From contig CBDCTL010000023.1 in the NCBI GenBank assembly GCA_965222015.1, positions 930,001 through 994,000 on the forward strand: a DNA stretch of 64,000 nt. The letters run 5' to 3'. A program made the translations under genes and the position numbers. Position 1 is the first letter of the stretch, and the number at the start of each line of letters is the position of its first letter. Positions 51,909 through 60,712 of this stretch are shown piece by piece. This DNA comes from JANQPX01 sp965222015. GTDB taxonomy: Bacteria > Pseudomonadota > Alphaproteobacteria > Geminicoccales > Geminicoccaceae. The notes beneath the pieces were generated by a model. That model was given only the letters and a program-made list of their open reading frames with translations, was not told the origin of the DNA and ran no database searches.

Positions 51909-53216
51909 TCAGGTGGGATAGTCGCTCAGCCGCCCGGCCGGCATGCTCTCGGCGGCGGCCGGCGCCTGCAGCGCCCGTTCGCGATCGCCTGCGAGGCTCG
52001 AGGTGAGCGCGCGGGCGCAGCCGGCGATGGTCACGAACATGATCCAGTCGAAGCTGTGCTTCTCCAGAAAGACCGGCTCCGACATGCCGATGGTCAGCAT
52101 CGCGAAGCAGAGCAGCGTGATCAGGATCGCAGGCGCGGTCGTGGGGTAGTACCGCGCCAGGACGACGGCGCGGAACAGCGTCACCAGCATCATGCCCGCC
52201 ATGAGAATGACCGCCGGCAGGCCAAGGGCGATGAACACCTCCAGCCAGCCATTGTGGGAATGGGGGGTCTTCCAGTAGGCGGCGTACTGCGCGCCCGGAC
52301 TGAGATCGCCGTTCCAGAACGCGTCGTAGCCATAGCCGGTGAAGGGCTGCTTGAACGCATATTCCAGCGTATAGATCCAGATCTCGGTCCGCCCGGTCAG
52401 CGACGGATCGCGCCCGAGCGCTTCCAGGATCAGATCATACGTCGCGGCGGCGATCAGGGCGCCGTGCCAGGCGACCGCGAGCACCACCAGCGTGACCAGC
52501 GCGCTCTTCACCGCCTGGCCTCGGACCATGCGCACCGCAATCAGCCCGCCGATCAGAGACACCGTGCCCAAAAGCGCGGTCTGCGACGTGGTGCCGGCGA
52601 TCATCACCAGCGTCAGCAGGCCGAGGGCGGCGAGCAGAGCCCGGTTCACGCCGCTGCCGACCCAGGCCGCGATGACGATGGCGAGGCAGTAGACCATCAC
52701 GCGGCCGGTGGTGTTCTTGTGGAAGAAGATGCCGCGAAAGACGCCGGCATGCTCGCCCTCGCCATGGATGCCGAAAGCGGGGAATAAGGCCACCCAGACC
52801 AGACTGCCGATCACCAGCACTGCTGCGACTGCGACGAGAAAGCGAAGCAGTGTCTCCAGATCGAACCGGACGAAAAGATAGATGCCCATCAGGGTGGTGA
52901 CCGTCAGCGCGATGCAGCGCCTGGACGTGATCTCCGGCGCTACGGTCCAGTTGGTCGACAGCCAAGCGAGGATGACCAGCAGGACGATCGGCCAGACCGC
53001 GGCCATGCCGAGGATCATCTTCTGCCAGTAGATCACCGAGAGTAGGACTACGGTCAGATAGGCGAGGAGGAACACGTTCCGGATCTGACCCTCATAGGCC
53101 AGAAGTTCTTCCGACGAGATTCCTCCGGGTATGCCGAGCACAGCGTAATACACATTGGAGCCGGTCAAGATCACAACCGCGAAGGCGGCCAGGGCCATCT
53201 CGGCGAAGCGCAGCAT
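51909..53216 (-). CDS. O-antigen ligase/Wzy-like polymerase
   Basis: This ~435-residue polytopic protein has about ten helices and a large periplasmic loop at about 280-330 holding GRTEIWIYTLEYAFKQPFTG and HSHNGWLEVFIALGLP, the conserved O-antigen ligase/WaaL-Wzy pattern with Arg and His. It polymerises or ligates the repeat units. I chose ATG 53216 because the 24 residues upstream are hydrophilic and unconserved. Together with the flippase and Wzc-like protein it completes a Wzx/Wzy-type pathway. Confidence 0.87.
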   Translation of the reverse strand: MLRFAEMALAAFAVVILTGSNVYYAVLGIPGGISSEELLAYEGQIRNVFLLAYLTVVLLSVIYWQKMILGMAAVWPIVLLVILAWLSTNWTVAPEITSRRCIALTVTTLMGIYLFVRFDLETLLRFLVAVAAVLVIGSLVWVALFPAFGIHGEGEHAGVFRGIFFHKNTTGRVMVYCLAIVIAAWVGSGVNRALLAALGLLTLVMIAGTTSQTALLGTVSLIGGLIAVRMVRGQAVKSALVTLVVLAVAWHGALIAAATYDLILEALGRDPSLTGRTEIWIYTLEYAFKQPFTGYGYDAFWNGDLSPGAQYAAYWKTPHSHNGWLEVFIALGLPAVILMAGMMLVTLFRAVVLARYYPTTAPAILITLLCFAMLTIGMSEPVFLEKHSFDWIMFVTIAGCARALTSSLAGDRERALQAPAAAESMPAGRLSDYPT

Positions 53217-53707
53217 GGCGTTCCTCGTCTTTTCCGTCGTTCGTTCGCCGGTCGGCACGCTCGAAAGGCTCGACCGATGGCTCCTCATAGCCGAACTCGC
53301 GCGACAATCCCAGCAGAGAAGCGCCGATCGCGACCGCCGGCCAGCAGATCATGGCTCCGGGACAATGATCGGCGGTCGCGGCGATCCAGCACGATCGAAC
53401 CATCTCGGCCGGCATGGCCTGACGGATTCCCGGTCGCCTGAACGATATGTTCAGAGCACGTTCAGCATCGTGTCCTTAAGACGTAATTCTACGAATGCGG
53501 GCCGGGTTATGCGCGTTCTGGAGGGTGGCTCAGGCAGCCGCAGCTGGCGGCCAGGGCGGGAAAAGAGAGGCGTTTCGGAAAATTGTGTTTTTCATGCAAC
53601 GGCATGTTTCGTTTTTAACACAGTCGATCCGATTTGCCCTTTTATATCCCGAAACGACCGCTGTATAAGACAGCTCATACAGTCCGACGAGGGAAGGGAA
53701 CAGAGCG
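53217..53707. other. Intergenic region with no recognised gene
   Basis: It lies between the divergent O-antigen-ligase gene and a small plus-strand gene. An AT-rich part around 53570-53640 (including GTTTTTAACACAG) is probably the promoter of the small gene. No ORF looks coding. Confidence 0.45.
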
Positions 53708-53863
53708 ATGCGACGCCTTATTCTTTTGGGAATTCTCGCCCTTGGCTTCACCTGCGCGGTTTCGCTCACGGTGCCGTCGCAGTACGGCCACGACACCCCC
53801 GCCTCGATCAGCGACAGACTGTTGCAATTGGACCAGAGCGAAGCCGGAAACCCCATGGGCTGA
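53708..53863 (+). CDS. Small exported or membrane peptide (51 aa)
   Basis: ATG at 53708 follows GAGGGAAGGGAAC, and the frame ends in TGA at 53861. Residues 3-23 are a hydrophobic N-terminal segment (LILLGILALGFTCAVSLTV) like a signal peptide, then a short polar tail (HDTPASISDRLLQLDQSEAG). No family is recognised. The good ribosome site and clean promoter region argue that it is made. Confidence 0.5.
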   Translation: MRRLILLGILALGFTCAVSLTVPSQYGHDTPASISDRLLQLDQSEAGNPMG

Positions 53864-53999
53864 GCCTGTCAGGTCGATCTGGTGCCCCTTCGACGACGGT
53901 GCGGCGAAGGGCGGATCGGCCATCGGGCTCGGAGCCCGTAAATCTGTTGCTCATCTGCATCGACGCCTCTCGCAACCCGACCCGCGGCCGAGCTCCGCA

Positions 54000-54191
54000 T
54001 CAGGATTTCGGCAGACCGCAGGTCCACTTCACGATATCCCAATCCGGCATCGTCGCCGCCCATCGGACCAGACGGAACTGCGCCTGATACATGCAGGTCC
54101 TGATCCCGGTCGGTTGCTCGAACGGCACGTGGAACTCCTCGCACGCCGATGGCTGTCCGGCCAGACAGGCGATGATCAAGAGCTCGTACAT
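54000..54191 (-). CDS. Small hypothetical protein (63 aa)
   Basis: This product starts MYELLIIACLAGQPSACEEF and ends WAATMPDWDIVKWTCGLPKS, with three Cys and an even, protein-like composition. Similar short proteins with the phrases ACLxxxPxxCEEF and HPDWxIxxWxCG are, as I recall, widespread in alphaproteobacteria and uncharacterised. The ATG at 54191 is chosen over an upstream frame extension to 54284. The gene is convergent with the small 53708 gene. Confidence 0.6.
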   Translation of the reverse strand: MYELLIIACLAGQPSACEEFHVPFEQPTGIRTCMYQAQFRLVRWAATMPDWDIVKWTCGLPKS

Positions 54192-54461
54192 GGCGGCTAC
54201 CCGCTGCAATCCGCATCCGTCCGCCGGACCCACCACGCCCGGCTCGTCTGCGGTGGTCGGCCTCGGTGCGATCCCGATCCGCACGCACGATCAATGATAT
54301 GCAACGGAAAGCGGAGCGGGCAAGCCGGCCGTGCTCGGCGAGGAACCAAGCCTCTAGGCGAATGCCGAAAGCTCGTTTAACGTGCTTTTTACGTAGCCAT
54401 TGCCTGAAAAGGCGGCAGCGGCGACCGCGTCGATGGTGCGATCGCCCAAAAAAACGCTGGC

Positions 54462-55610
54462 ATGGGGATTGCTGCAACCGGAATCGACGTTGCGGATCGC
54501 CTGTGGGGAGCTGGGAGAATCTTGGTCGACGCTTCCGATGTCGAACTGAAGCATATCGTCAAGCGCTACGGATCGACCACTGCCGTCGACGGCGTTGACC
54601 TGCGCATCGCCGGCGGCAGCTACTGCTGCCTGCTCGGCCCCTCCGGCTGCGGCAAGACGACCACGCTTCGCCTGATCGCAGGGCATGAGATCCTGACCGA
54701 AGGCGCCATCCTGATCGGCGGGCAGTCCGTGGGCGACCTGCCGCCCGCGCGGCGCGGCACGGCGATGATGTTCCAGAACTACGCCCTCTTCCCGCATCTG
54801 AACTGCCTGGACAATGTCGCCTTCGCGCTGAAGATGCGCGGCGTCGACAGGGCCGCGCGCCACGCCAAGGCGAAGGACCTGCTGGCGCTCGTCCACATGG
54901 AATCCTACGCCGAGCGTCAGCCCGCCCAACTTTCCGGCGGCCAGCAGCAGCGGGTGGCGCTCGCCCGGGCGCTGACCACCAATCCGAGCGTGCTCCTGCT
55001 GGACGAGCCGCTCTCGGCGCTGGACCCGTTTTTGCGAATCCGCATGCGGGAGGAGCTGAAGCGCCTGCAGATCGAGCTCGGCATCAGCTTCATCCACGTC
55101 ACCCACAGCCAGGAGGAGGCGATGGCGCTCGCCGATCTGGTGGTGGTGATGAACGACGGCCAGATCGAGCAGTCCGGCGCGCCCCGCGACGTCTACAACC
55201 GCCCGAAGACGCCCTTCGTCGCCCGTTTCATCGGCGGCCATAACGTGCTCTCGGCGACGGTCGTCGGGCGCGAGAACGGTCACACGCTGCTGAACGGTGC
55301 CCATGGCGGGAGCTTCGCCGTCGGACCCGCCGACCTCGTTCCGGGCAGCGACGTGACCTTCGCGCTGCGCGCCGACCGCATTGCGCTCGAGCCCGACCAC
55401 GAGGATCGGAGCGGCGGCGTCAACCGCCTCGAGGCGACTGTCGGTTCGGTCGAATATCAGGGTGCCCTGGTGGCGCTCCGCCTGCACGCCGACGGCGTCG
55501 ACGAGTTTTCCGTCAGCCTCGACGAAGGGCGTTTCTACGAGCGCCCGGTCGCCATCGGCGATCGGGTGACGGTCGGGTGGGACGCGAAAGACGCCCATCT
55601 TCTGAACTAG
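54462..55610 (+). CDS. potA: Polyamine-type ABC transporter ATPase (PotA-like)
   Basis: The 382-residue ATPase has Walker A LLGPSGCGKTTT (57-68), FQNYALFPHL, signature LSGGQQQRVALARAL, Walker B LLLDEPLSALD and H-loop in FIHVTHSQEEAM, followed by a TOBE domain (about 285-375). This is the CUT1/PotA-type subunit. The first ~25 residues (to GAGRI) are not family-like, so the true start may be further in, for example TTG near 54520. It begins the operon ATPase, binding protein, permease, the usual order for spermidine/putrescine systems. Confidence 0.9.
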   Translation: MGIAATGIDVADRLWGAGRILVDASDVELKHIVKRYGSTTAVDGVDLRIAGGSYCCLLGPSGCGKTTTLRLIAGHEILTEGAILIGGQSVGDLPPARRGTAMMFQNYALFPHLNCLDNVAFALKMRGVDRAARHAKAKDLLALVHMESYAERQPAQLSGGQQQRVALARALTTNPSVLLLDEPLSALDPFLRIRMREELKRLQIELGISFIHVTHSQEEAMALADLVVVMNDGQIEQSGAPRDVYNRPKTPFVARFIGGHNVLSATVVGRENGHTLLNGAHGGSFAVGPADLVPGSDVTFALRADRIALEPDHEDRSGGVNRLEATVGSVEYQGALVALRLHADGVDEFSVSLDEGRFYERPVAIGDRVTVGWDAKDAHLLN

Positions 55611-55648
55611 CCAGGATCGACGATCCGACAAACGACGAGGAGGCAACG

Positions 55649-56962
55649 ATGACCGACCAGAAGAAGACAACGAACCCAGTCAAGCCCGAGGCAGTCGGCC
55701 TCTCCCGCCGCACCGTGCTGAAAGGTACCGCCGCCACGGTCGGCCTCGCCGTGGGCGCCGGCGTGATCGACGGCTTTCCCGCGATCCACGCCCAGGAGCC
55801 GATCACCATCCGCTATGCCGGCACCGGCGTGAACGCCTTCCGCGAGCTTTCGGAGAAGTGCAAGGAAGATATCGGCATCGACATCCAGTACACCACGCTG
55901 ACCTCCGACGACGTGGTCAAACGCGCGGTCACCCAGCCGACCTCCTTCGACCTCCTCGACAGCGAATACTGGATGCTGAAGAAGATCGTGCCGTCGGGCA
56001 ATCTGCGCGGCATGGATATCTCGCGGGTCGACAATTACGACAAGATCGTGCCGATCTTCACCAAGGGCGAGCTGCCGAACGGCGAACAGACCTCGCGCAT
56101 CGGCATCGCCCCGATCAAGGTCAGCTATCTGACGGGCGCCGAATCCTCCGAGTTTTCGGAGGAGCCGACCGACTTCATGACCCTCATCCCGACCGTCTAC
56201 AACGCCGACACGCTGGGCATCCGCCCGGATCTGATCGGCCGCCCGATCGAAAGCTGGGCGGAGCTCCTGAACCCCGAATTCAAGGGCAAGGCCTCGATCC
56301 TGAACATCCCGGCGATCGGCATCATGGACGCCGGCATGACCGCCCAGGCCATGGGCGAGGTCGAGTATGGCGACATGGGTAACATGACCAAGGAGGAGAT
56401 CGACAAGACCATCGAGATCCTCATCCAGGCCAAGAACGACGGCCAGTTCCGGGCGCTCTGGAAGGAGTTCAACGAGAGCGTCAACCTGATGGCATCAGGC
56501 GAAGTGGTGATCCAGTCCATGTGGTCGCCGGCCATCACCAAGGTCCGTCAGCAGGGCATCCCCTGCGTCTACCAGCCGCTCAAGGAAGGCTACCGCGCCT
56601 GGGGTGCGGGCCTCGGCATTCCGACCCATGTCGAAGGCCGCATGCTCGATGCCTGCTACGAGTTCATCAACTGGTACCTCTCCGGCTGGGCCGGCGCGTT
56701 CCTCAACCGCCAGGGCTACTACACCGCCGTCCTCGAAACCGCCCAGGCGCAGATGGAGCCATGGGAGTGGAACTACTGGATGGAAGGTGCGGAAGCCGAA
56801 AACGAGGTGGTAAGCCCGACCGGCGACCCGATCGCCAAGGCCGGCGAGATCCGCGACGGCGGCTCCTACTGGGACCGCATGGGCTCGGTCGCCGTCTGGA
56901 ACACCGTCATGGACGAAGACCGCTACATGGTCCGCAAATGGAACGAATTCGTAGCGGCCTAG
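55649..56962 (+). CDS. Polyamine-type ABC transporter substrate-binding protein
   Basis: The 437-residue protein is a PotD/PotF-like periplasmic binding protein with a twin-arginine signal (SRRTVLKGTAATVGLAVG, about 19-36), so it is probably exported folded by Tat. The mature part starts with EPITIRYAGTG and includes NADTLGIRPDLIGRPIESWAEL and SGEVVIQSMWSPA, fitting the family. The ligand could be spermidine, putrescine or a similar cation; binding residues cannot be matched by eye. The ATG at 55649 has GGAGG at ideal spacing. Confidence 0.87.
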   Translation: MTDQKKTTNPVKPEAVGLSRRTVLKGTAATVGLAVGAGVIDGFPAIHAQEPITIRYAGTGVNAFRELSEKCKEDIGIDIQYTTLTSDDVVKRAVTQPTSFDLLDSEYWMLKKIVPSGNLRGMDISRVDNYDKIVPIFTKGELPNGEQTSRIGIAPIKVSYLTGAESSEFSEEPTDFMTLIPTVYNADTLGIRPDLIGRPIESWAELLNPEFKGKASILNIPAIGIMDAGMTAQAMGEVEYGDMGNMTKEEIDKTIEILIQAKNDGQFRALWKEFNESVNLMASGEVVIQSMWSPAITKVRQQGIPCVYQPLKEGYRAWGAGLGIPTHVEGRMLDACYEFINWYLSGWAGAFLNRQGYYTAVLETAQAQMEPWEWNYWMEGAEAENEVVSPTGDPIAKAGEIRDGGSYWDRMGSVAVWNTVMDEDRYMVRKWNEFVAA

Positions 56963-57042
56963 CAGGCCGGGGCTCGACTTGCCTGACACGCGTGGGGGCG
57001 GTTGGTGAGTAGCTTCGGACCTGGAGCCACGCACCAGCCGTC

Positions 57043-57065
57043 ATGCCCGGGCTTGACCCGGGCAT
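57043..57065. repeat. Alphaproteobacterial intergenic palindrome
   Basis: ATGCCCGGG-cttga-CCCGGGCAT, a 9-bp inverted repeat around a 5-base loop. I recognise this sequence type as a short palindromic element repeated in intergenic regions of many alphaproteobacterial genomes. It lies between the substrate-binding and permease genes and may stabilise or end the upstream mRNA. Confidence 0.7.
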
Positions 57066-57133
57066 CCACCCGTCAGCCGGTCACGGACTGTCAAATGAAG
57101 GGCGCCATCGACCGTGGGTGACGGAGCAGGCCA

Positions 57134-57988
57134 ATGAAGCGGCACACTGCCGCCCCATATTTGCAGGCGGGGCCGTTGGCGCTGGTGTTTCTGGCGTTCT
57201 TCATCGTGCCGATGGTGCTGGTGGTGGTGGTCTCGTTCTTCGACTACCAGGCCTATCAGATCCTCATTCCCGACTTCACCACGCAGAACTACAGCGACGT
57301 CTTCTCGTCGAACGTGACCTGGCGGACCTATTGGAAGACGGTGCAGTTCTGCGTGATCGTCTGGCTGATCACGCTCGTGCTCGGCTTCACCATCGCCTAT
57401 TTTCTCGCCTTCCACATCAAGACGCTGACCTGGCAGATCGCGCTCTTCTTGCTTTGCACCATCCCGTTCTGGACCTCGAACGTGATCCGCATGATTTCGT
57501 GGATTCCGCTTTTGGGCCGGAACGGCCTGGTCAACCAGGCGCTGATCTCGATGGGTTGGGTCGAGCAGCCCCAGGAATGGCTGCTCTACTCCGATTTTTC
57601 CGTCATTCTCGGCTTCGTCCACCTCTATACGCTGTTCATGATCGTGCCGATCTTCAATTCGATGCTCCGGATCGACAAAAGCCTGCTCGAAGCCGCCTAT
57701 GACGCCGGCGCGACGGGCTGGCAGACCCTTTGGAACGTGGTCATCCCCCTCTGCAAGCCCGGCATCGCCATCGGCTCGATTTTTGTTCTGACGATCGTGA
57801 TGGGCGATTTCGTGACCGTGAACGTGCTCGGCGGCGGCCAGATCGCGTCCATCGGCAAGGCGATCTGGACCGAGCTTTCCTACCTCCAGTTCCCGCCGGC
57901 CGCGGCCAACGCGATCGTGCTGCTCGGCGTCGTGATCCTGATGATCGTCGCGCTGATGCGCATCGTGGACATCAGGAAGGAGCTTTAG
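57134..57988 (+). CDS. potB: Polyamine-type ABC transporter permease (PotB-like)
   Basis: This 284-residue permease has about six helices and the BPD_transp_1 loop (SLLEAAYDAGATGWQTLWNVVIPLCKPGI, EAA motif near residues 175-203). It should pair with a second permease, PotC, which would normally be the next gene. Here the downstream DNA is a broken phosphoesterase whose 3' end overlaps this gene by 17 bases, so PotC appears lost or moved. Without another permease encoded elsewhere the transporter would be incomplete. Confidence 0.9.
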   Translation: MKRHTAAPYLQAGPLALVFLAFFIVPMVLVVVVSFFDYQAYQILIPDFTTQNYSDVFSSNVTWRTYWKTVQFCVIVWLITLVLGFTIAYFLAFHIKTLTWQIALFLLCTIPFWTSNVIRMISWIPLLGRNGLVNQALISMGWVEQPQEWLLYSDFSVILGFVHLYTLFMIVPIFNSMLRIDKSLLEAAYDAGATGWQTLWNVVIPLCKPGIAIGSIFVLTIVMGDFVTVNVLGGGQIASIGKAIWTELSYLQFPPAAANAIVLLGVVILMIVALMRIVDIRKEL

Positions 57989-60208
57989 GACCATATCTGT
58001 CACGATGGGCTGCGAAGAGGGCGGAACAGAGAGACGCCCAATATATCTCCTCGTTATCGCTGTACTTTGCCATATCTTCTTCGATCCGACCTGCCAGCTT
58101 CGTCAGTTTCCGATAGAGCTCCATGTATTTTTGATGTTCCGTAAACATCGCTATCTTTGAAATATCATCGACGCGCAAGTCTTCAATTTCGTCGTGTATT
58201 TGTGACTGTGGCCATGCAAGTCCATGATCATCGTAGATACGTTGATAGGCCTCGATCTGGTCGAGCAACCGATTGATCTTATAGATATACAGGCTGCTGT
58301 ATCTGACCTTGCTGAACCAAGGCTGGCCCTCCGTCCCCTTCAAGAAAAGCGTATAGGGCAGGCCGAAAAAATCGATCGGACGCTGCAGCCTCTGGTTGGT
58401 TATCGTCCGGACCTTCGAGTCGGCAAGGGGAGCGAACGGTGGTGCATCGGGGTGAAATTTGAATTTCGCACTGCATCGTTCGAACGTTCCAGCGCTCTCC
58501 GCATAGACGCGGTCCGGCCATGTCTCGCCGGTTCTCTTGGCCTTTGCCGGGGTGAGCGAGTAGCGGGCGAGGTCGAAAGAGCCGCTTGCGTCGCTCAAGC
58601 GGCCGCCGAGGGCGTACTCGATGGGCGCATCGATGGTGGAGCCGAGATTGGCCTCTCGAAGATCGGAAAGCCTTCTATGCCTCACGTCATGCCCGTCGTG
58701 GGTGTCACCCGAGATATAGTGCGTGACGTTCGGGTATTCCGCGAGCTTGCCGATGAACCGGTACGAGTCGCCATCGAGATCCTTGACCGGGTGATGGCCG
58801 ACCAGAACCACCTGCGACTGCGGGCTCTCCTGCCTGATTTCGGTCATCCAGCGCCGCACGATCTCACGCTGCAGCGGCTGGATCTGCGCATTGTCCGCAG
58901 CTCCGTAGCCCTTTGCCGACAGAAGACCGCCATGTCGGTTGAAAACCGTGCCCGGAGCATAGCTTGCCGTGTCGATCAAAAGGAAATGAACCTAGGCCGT
59001 TCGGAGGCTGTTCGCCATGCCGTGCGAAGGCTGCGGTCACGAGCGCCATGCGGTGCTCAAACAGCGCGCCGTGCTTCAATGCAATCGCTGCAAGCGGCAG
59101 GTGTCATTGACCGCCGGTACGATCTTCCACAGCACCAAACTTCCGCTGACCACCTGGTTCCTGGCGATCTACCACCTCGCCCAGAGCAAGGGCGGGATCG
59201 GCGAGTGCGACATGTTGAATGACGAAATGGCGCCAGGGCTGCGGCTCGTCGAATTGGTATCCATTGCCCTTCCTGGCGGCATATTCATTGCGGGTCGGCC
59301 GCGTTGCCTTTGTTCGGTGGCTCGCGACTTCCGTCCAGCAGATCTCCTGCAGAATGCTCGTGCGATGCCGGTTGCGCGCAGCGAACCACAAAGGAGGTGT
59401 CCGAAAGTCCGTTTTGCGCCGGACAGAGCTCTTTGCCCGGCGCGTCCTTTTTCGAAGAAGCACAGTGGTCCGTAATGCCGAGCTTTTTCAGATAGGCTAG
59501 AACGTAGCTGTATTTGTCGAGGACGTTGACTGCATAGCCATTCATGCCGGCAAGGTTTTCTGCACGGTCGAATGTCAGGAAATCGTGCCTGTCCGCATTG
59601 CTCGTCGTGTCGGCGGTCTCATTCTCCCCGCCACAGGTTGGTAGCCCATCCTTTCTTTTCTTGTCGCAGGCTGGCGTACAAGCCTGCGCCCAGCCTCCCA
59701 ATTCGTTCAGGACCCCTAAAAGAGCACTGGCGCTCTGGATCGTCGTAGGTGAGGTCATCCCCAGATAGAAACCGTCGTGATTGCCGGGTACGACGTATAC
59801 GGCCCGCTCGCTCTTTCCGGTGAGAGAGTCCATGGCTTCGTCGAATTCCGAGACACAGCTGTTGTTCAGGACGTCGCCGACATGAATGATGAAGTCGGCT
59901 TCGTTACCTTTGTCTTCGACGATGTGCCTCACGACGTTCAGCGAAAAATTCTCCATCGCCGCTCGACGATGCGCTGACTTGGTGACGCGCCTGGCGAAGC
60001 TCGACTGTTCGCGTATAGGTTCCGAGGCCAAGAGTGTTCGCTGATTGTCGGCCAGAAAGACGACACTCGGCTGGACGCTTGAATTGTGCAGAAGCATCTC
60101 GCTACGAGAAGCGAAGGTCGCCTCCGTACATCCCGAAATCCACATGCCGAGGCAGAAAAACAATAGCGCACGGGAAAAATAGATTCGCTTGGACACACGC
60201 AGCTCCAA
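57972..60208 (-). pseudogene. Lipoprotein metallophosphoesterase split by IS fragment
   Basis: Two reading frames form one gene. The N-terminal part (60208 down to ~59300) starts with a lipoprotein signal (Cys in WISGC) and carries HVGDVLNN and VPGNHDG. The C-terminal part (58996 down to 57972) carries LVGHHPVKD and SGDTHDGHD, the remaining metal ligands, after VHFLLIDTASY. In between lies foreign DNA with an IS1595-type transposase start. The core of the phosphoesterase is therefore separated and the enzyme inactive. The C-terminal end overlaps the potB stop by 17 bases. Confidence 0.8.
58996..59215 (+). mobile_element. IS1595-family transposase N-terminal fragment
   Basis: The plus-strand frame CEGCGHERHAVL...CNRCKRQVSLTAGTIFH followed by KLPLTTWFLAIYHLAQSKGGI is the zinc ribbon and first helix of IS1595/ISSpo3-type transposases. 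It stops after ~65 residues and lacks the DDE domain and both ends. Left edge lies at a TAG in CCTAGG near 58994; the right edge is unclear. No target duplication was recognised. Confidence 0.75.
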
Positions 60209-60312
60209 TGTCGATCATCTCGAGCACCGAATCTGGCGTTTCCAAACTATGGGTTGGGTAGAAATAAAAAGAAAATCAATTTTATGTCAATCTGCAATAT
60301 AACGGCTGGTGT

Positions 60313-60711
60313 CTAACCCCAGCTGTTCGCCTTCGCCTCGAAATCCGCGTTCTGCGGTCCGACCAGGCAGAAGCGCTGGCCGGTCGGCGCTTCCATCACC
60401 AGCCAGGTGCGGATGGCCGTGACCCTCTTCGCGCCGAGGGCTTCGAGGCGTTTCGCTTCAGCCTCGATGTCGTCGGTTTCGATGTCGATATGGACCCGGC
60501 TTTCGTGATCGACCTTCTGCACCTCCATGGTGAGGTCGTGGCGTTTCGAGTCCAGGCCGACATAGTTCTCGTCCTCGGGATTGTCGCTGCAGCGGATCGG
60601 GCAGCCGAGCGCCTCGCTCCAAAAGCGGGCGGCGCTGTCGAGATCGTCCGTCCTGCAGTCGATGATCACGGTTCCCAATCGGCTCTTATGCGGCATGTCG
60701 AAGGCTCCCAT
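60313..60711 (-). CDS. VOC/glyoxalase-fold protein
   Basis: This 132-residue protein is one VOC domain of the glyoxalase/bleomycin resistance superfamily. Two beta-alpha-beta-beta-beta modules are seen: DCRTDDLDSAARFWSEALG (about 20-38) and HIDIETDDIEAEAKRLEALGA (about 74-94). The final FCLVGPQ strand carries the expected metal-ligand area. The substrate is unknown. The ATG at 60711 begins just 1 base after the histidine kinase stop, so it is the last gene of the degP-regulator-kinase operon. A later ATG (60696) is possible. Confidence 0.85.
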   Translation of the reverse strand: MGAFDMPHKSRLGTVIIDCRTDDLDSAARFWSEALGCPIRCSDNPEDENYVGLDSKRHDLTMEVQKVDHESRVHIDIETDDIEAEAKRLEALGAKRVTAIRTWLVMEAPTGQRFCLVGPQNADFEAKANSWG

Positions 60712-60712
60712 G

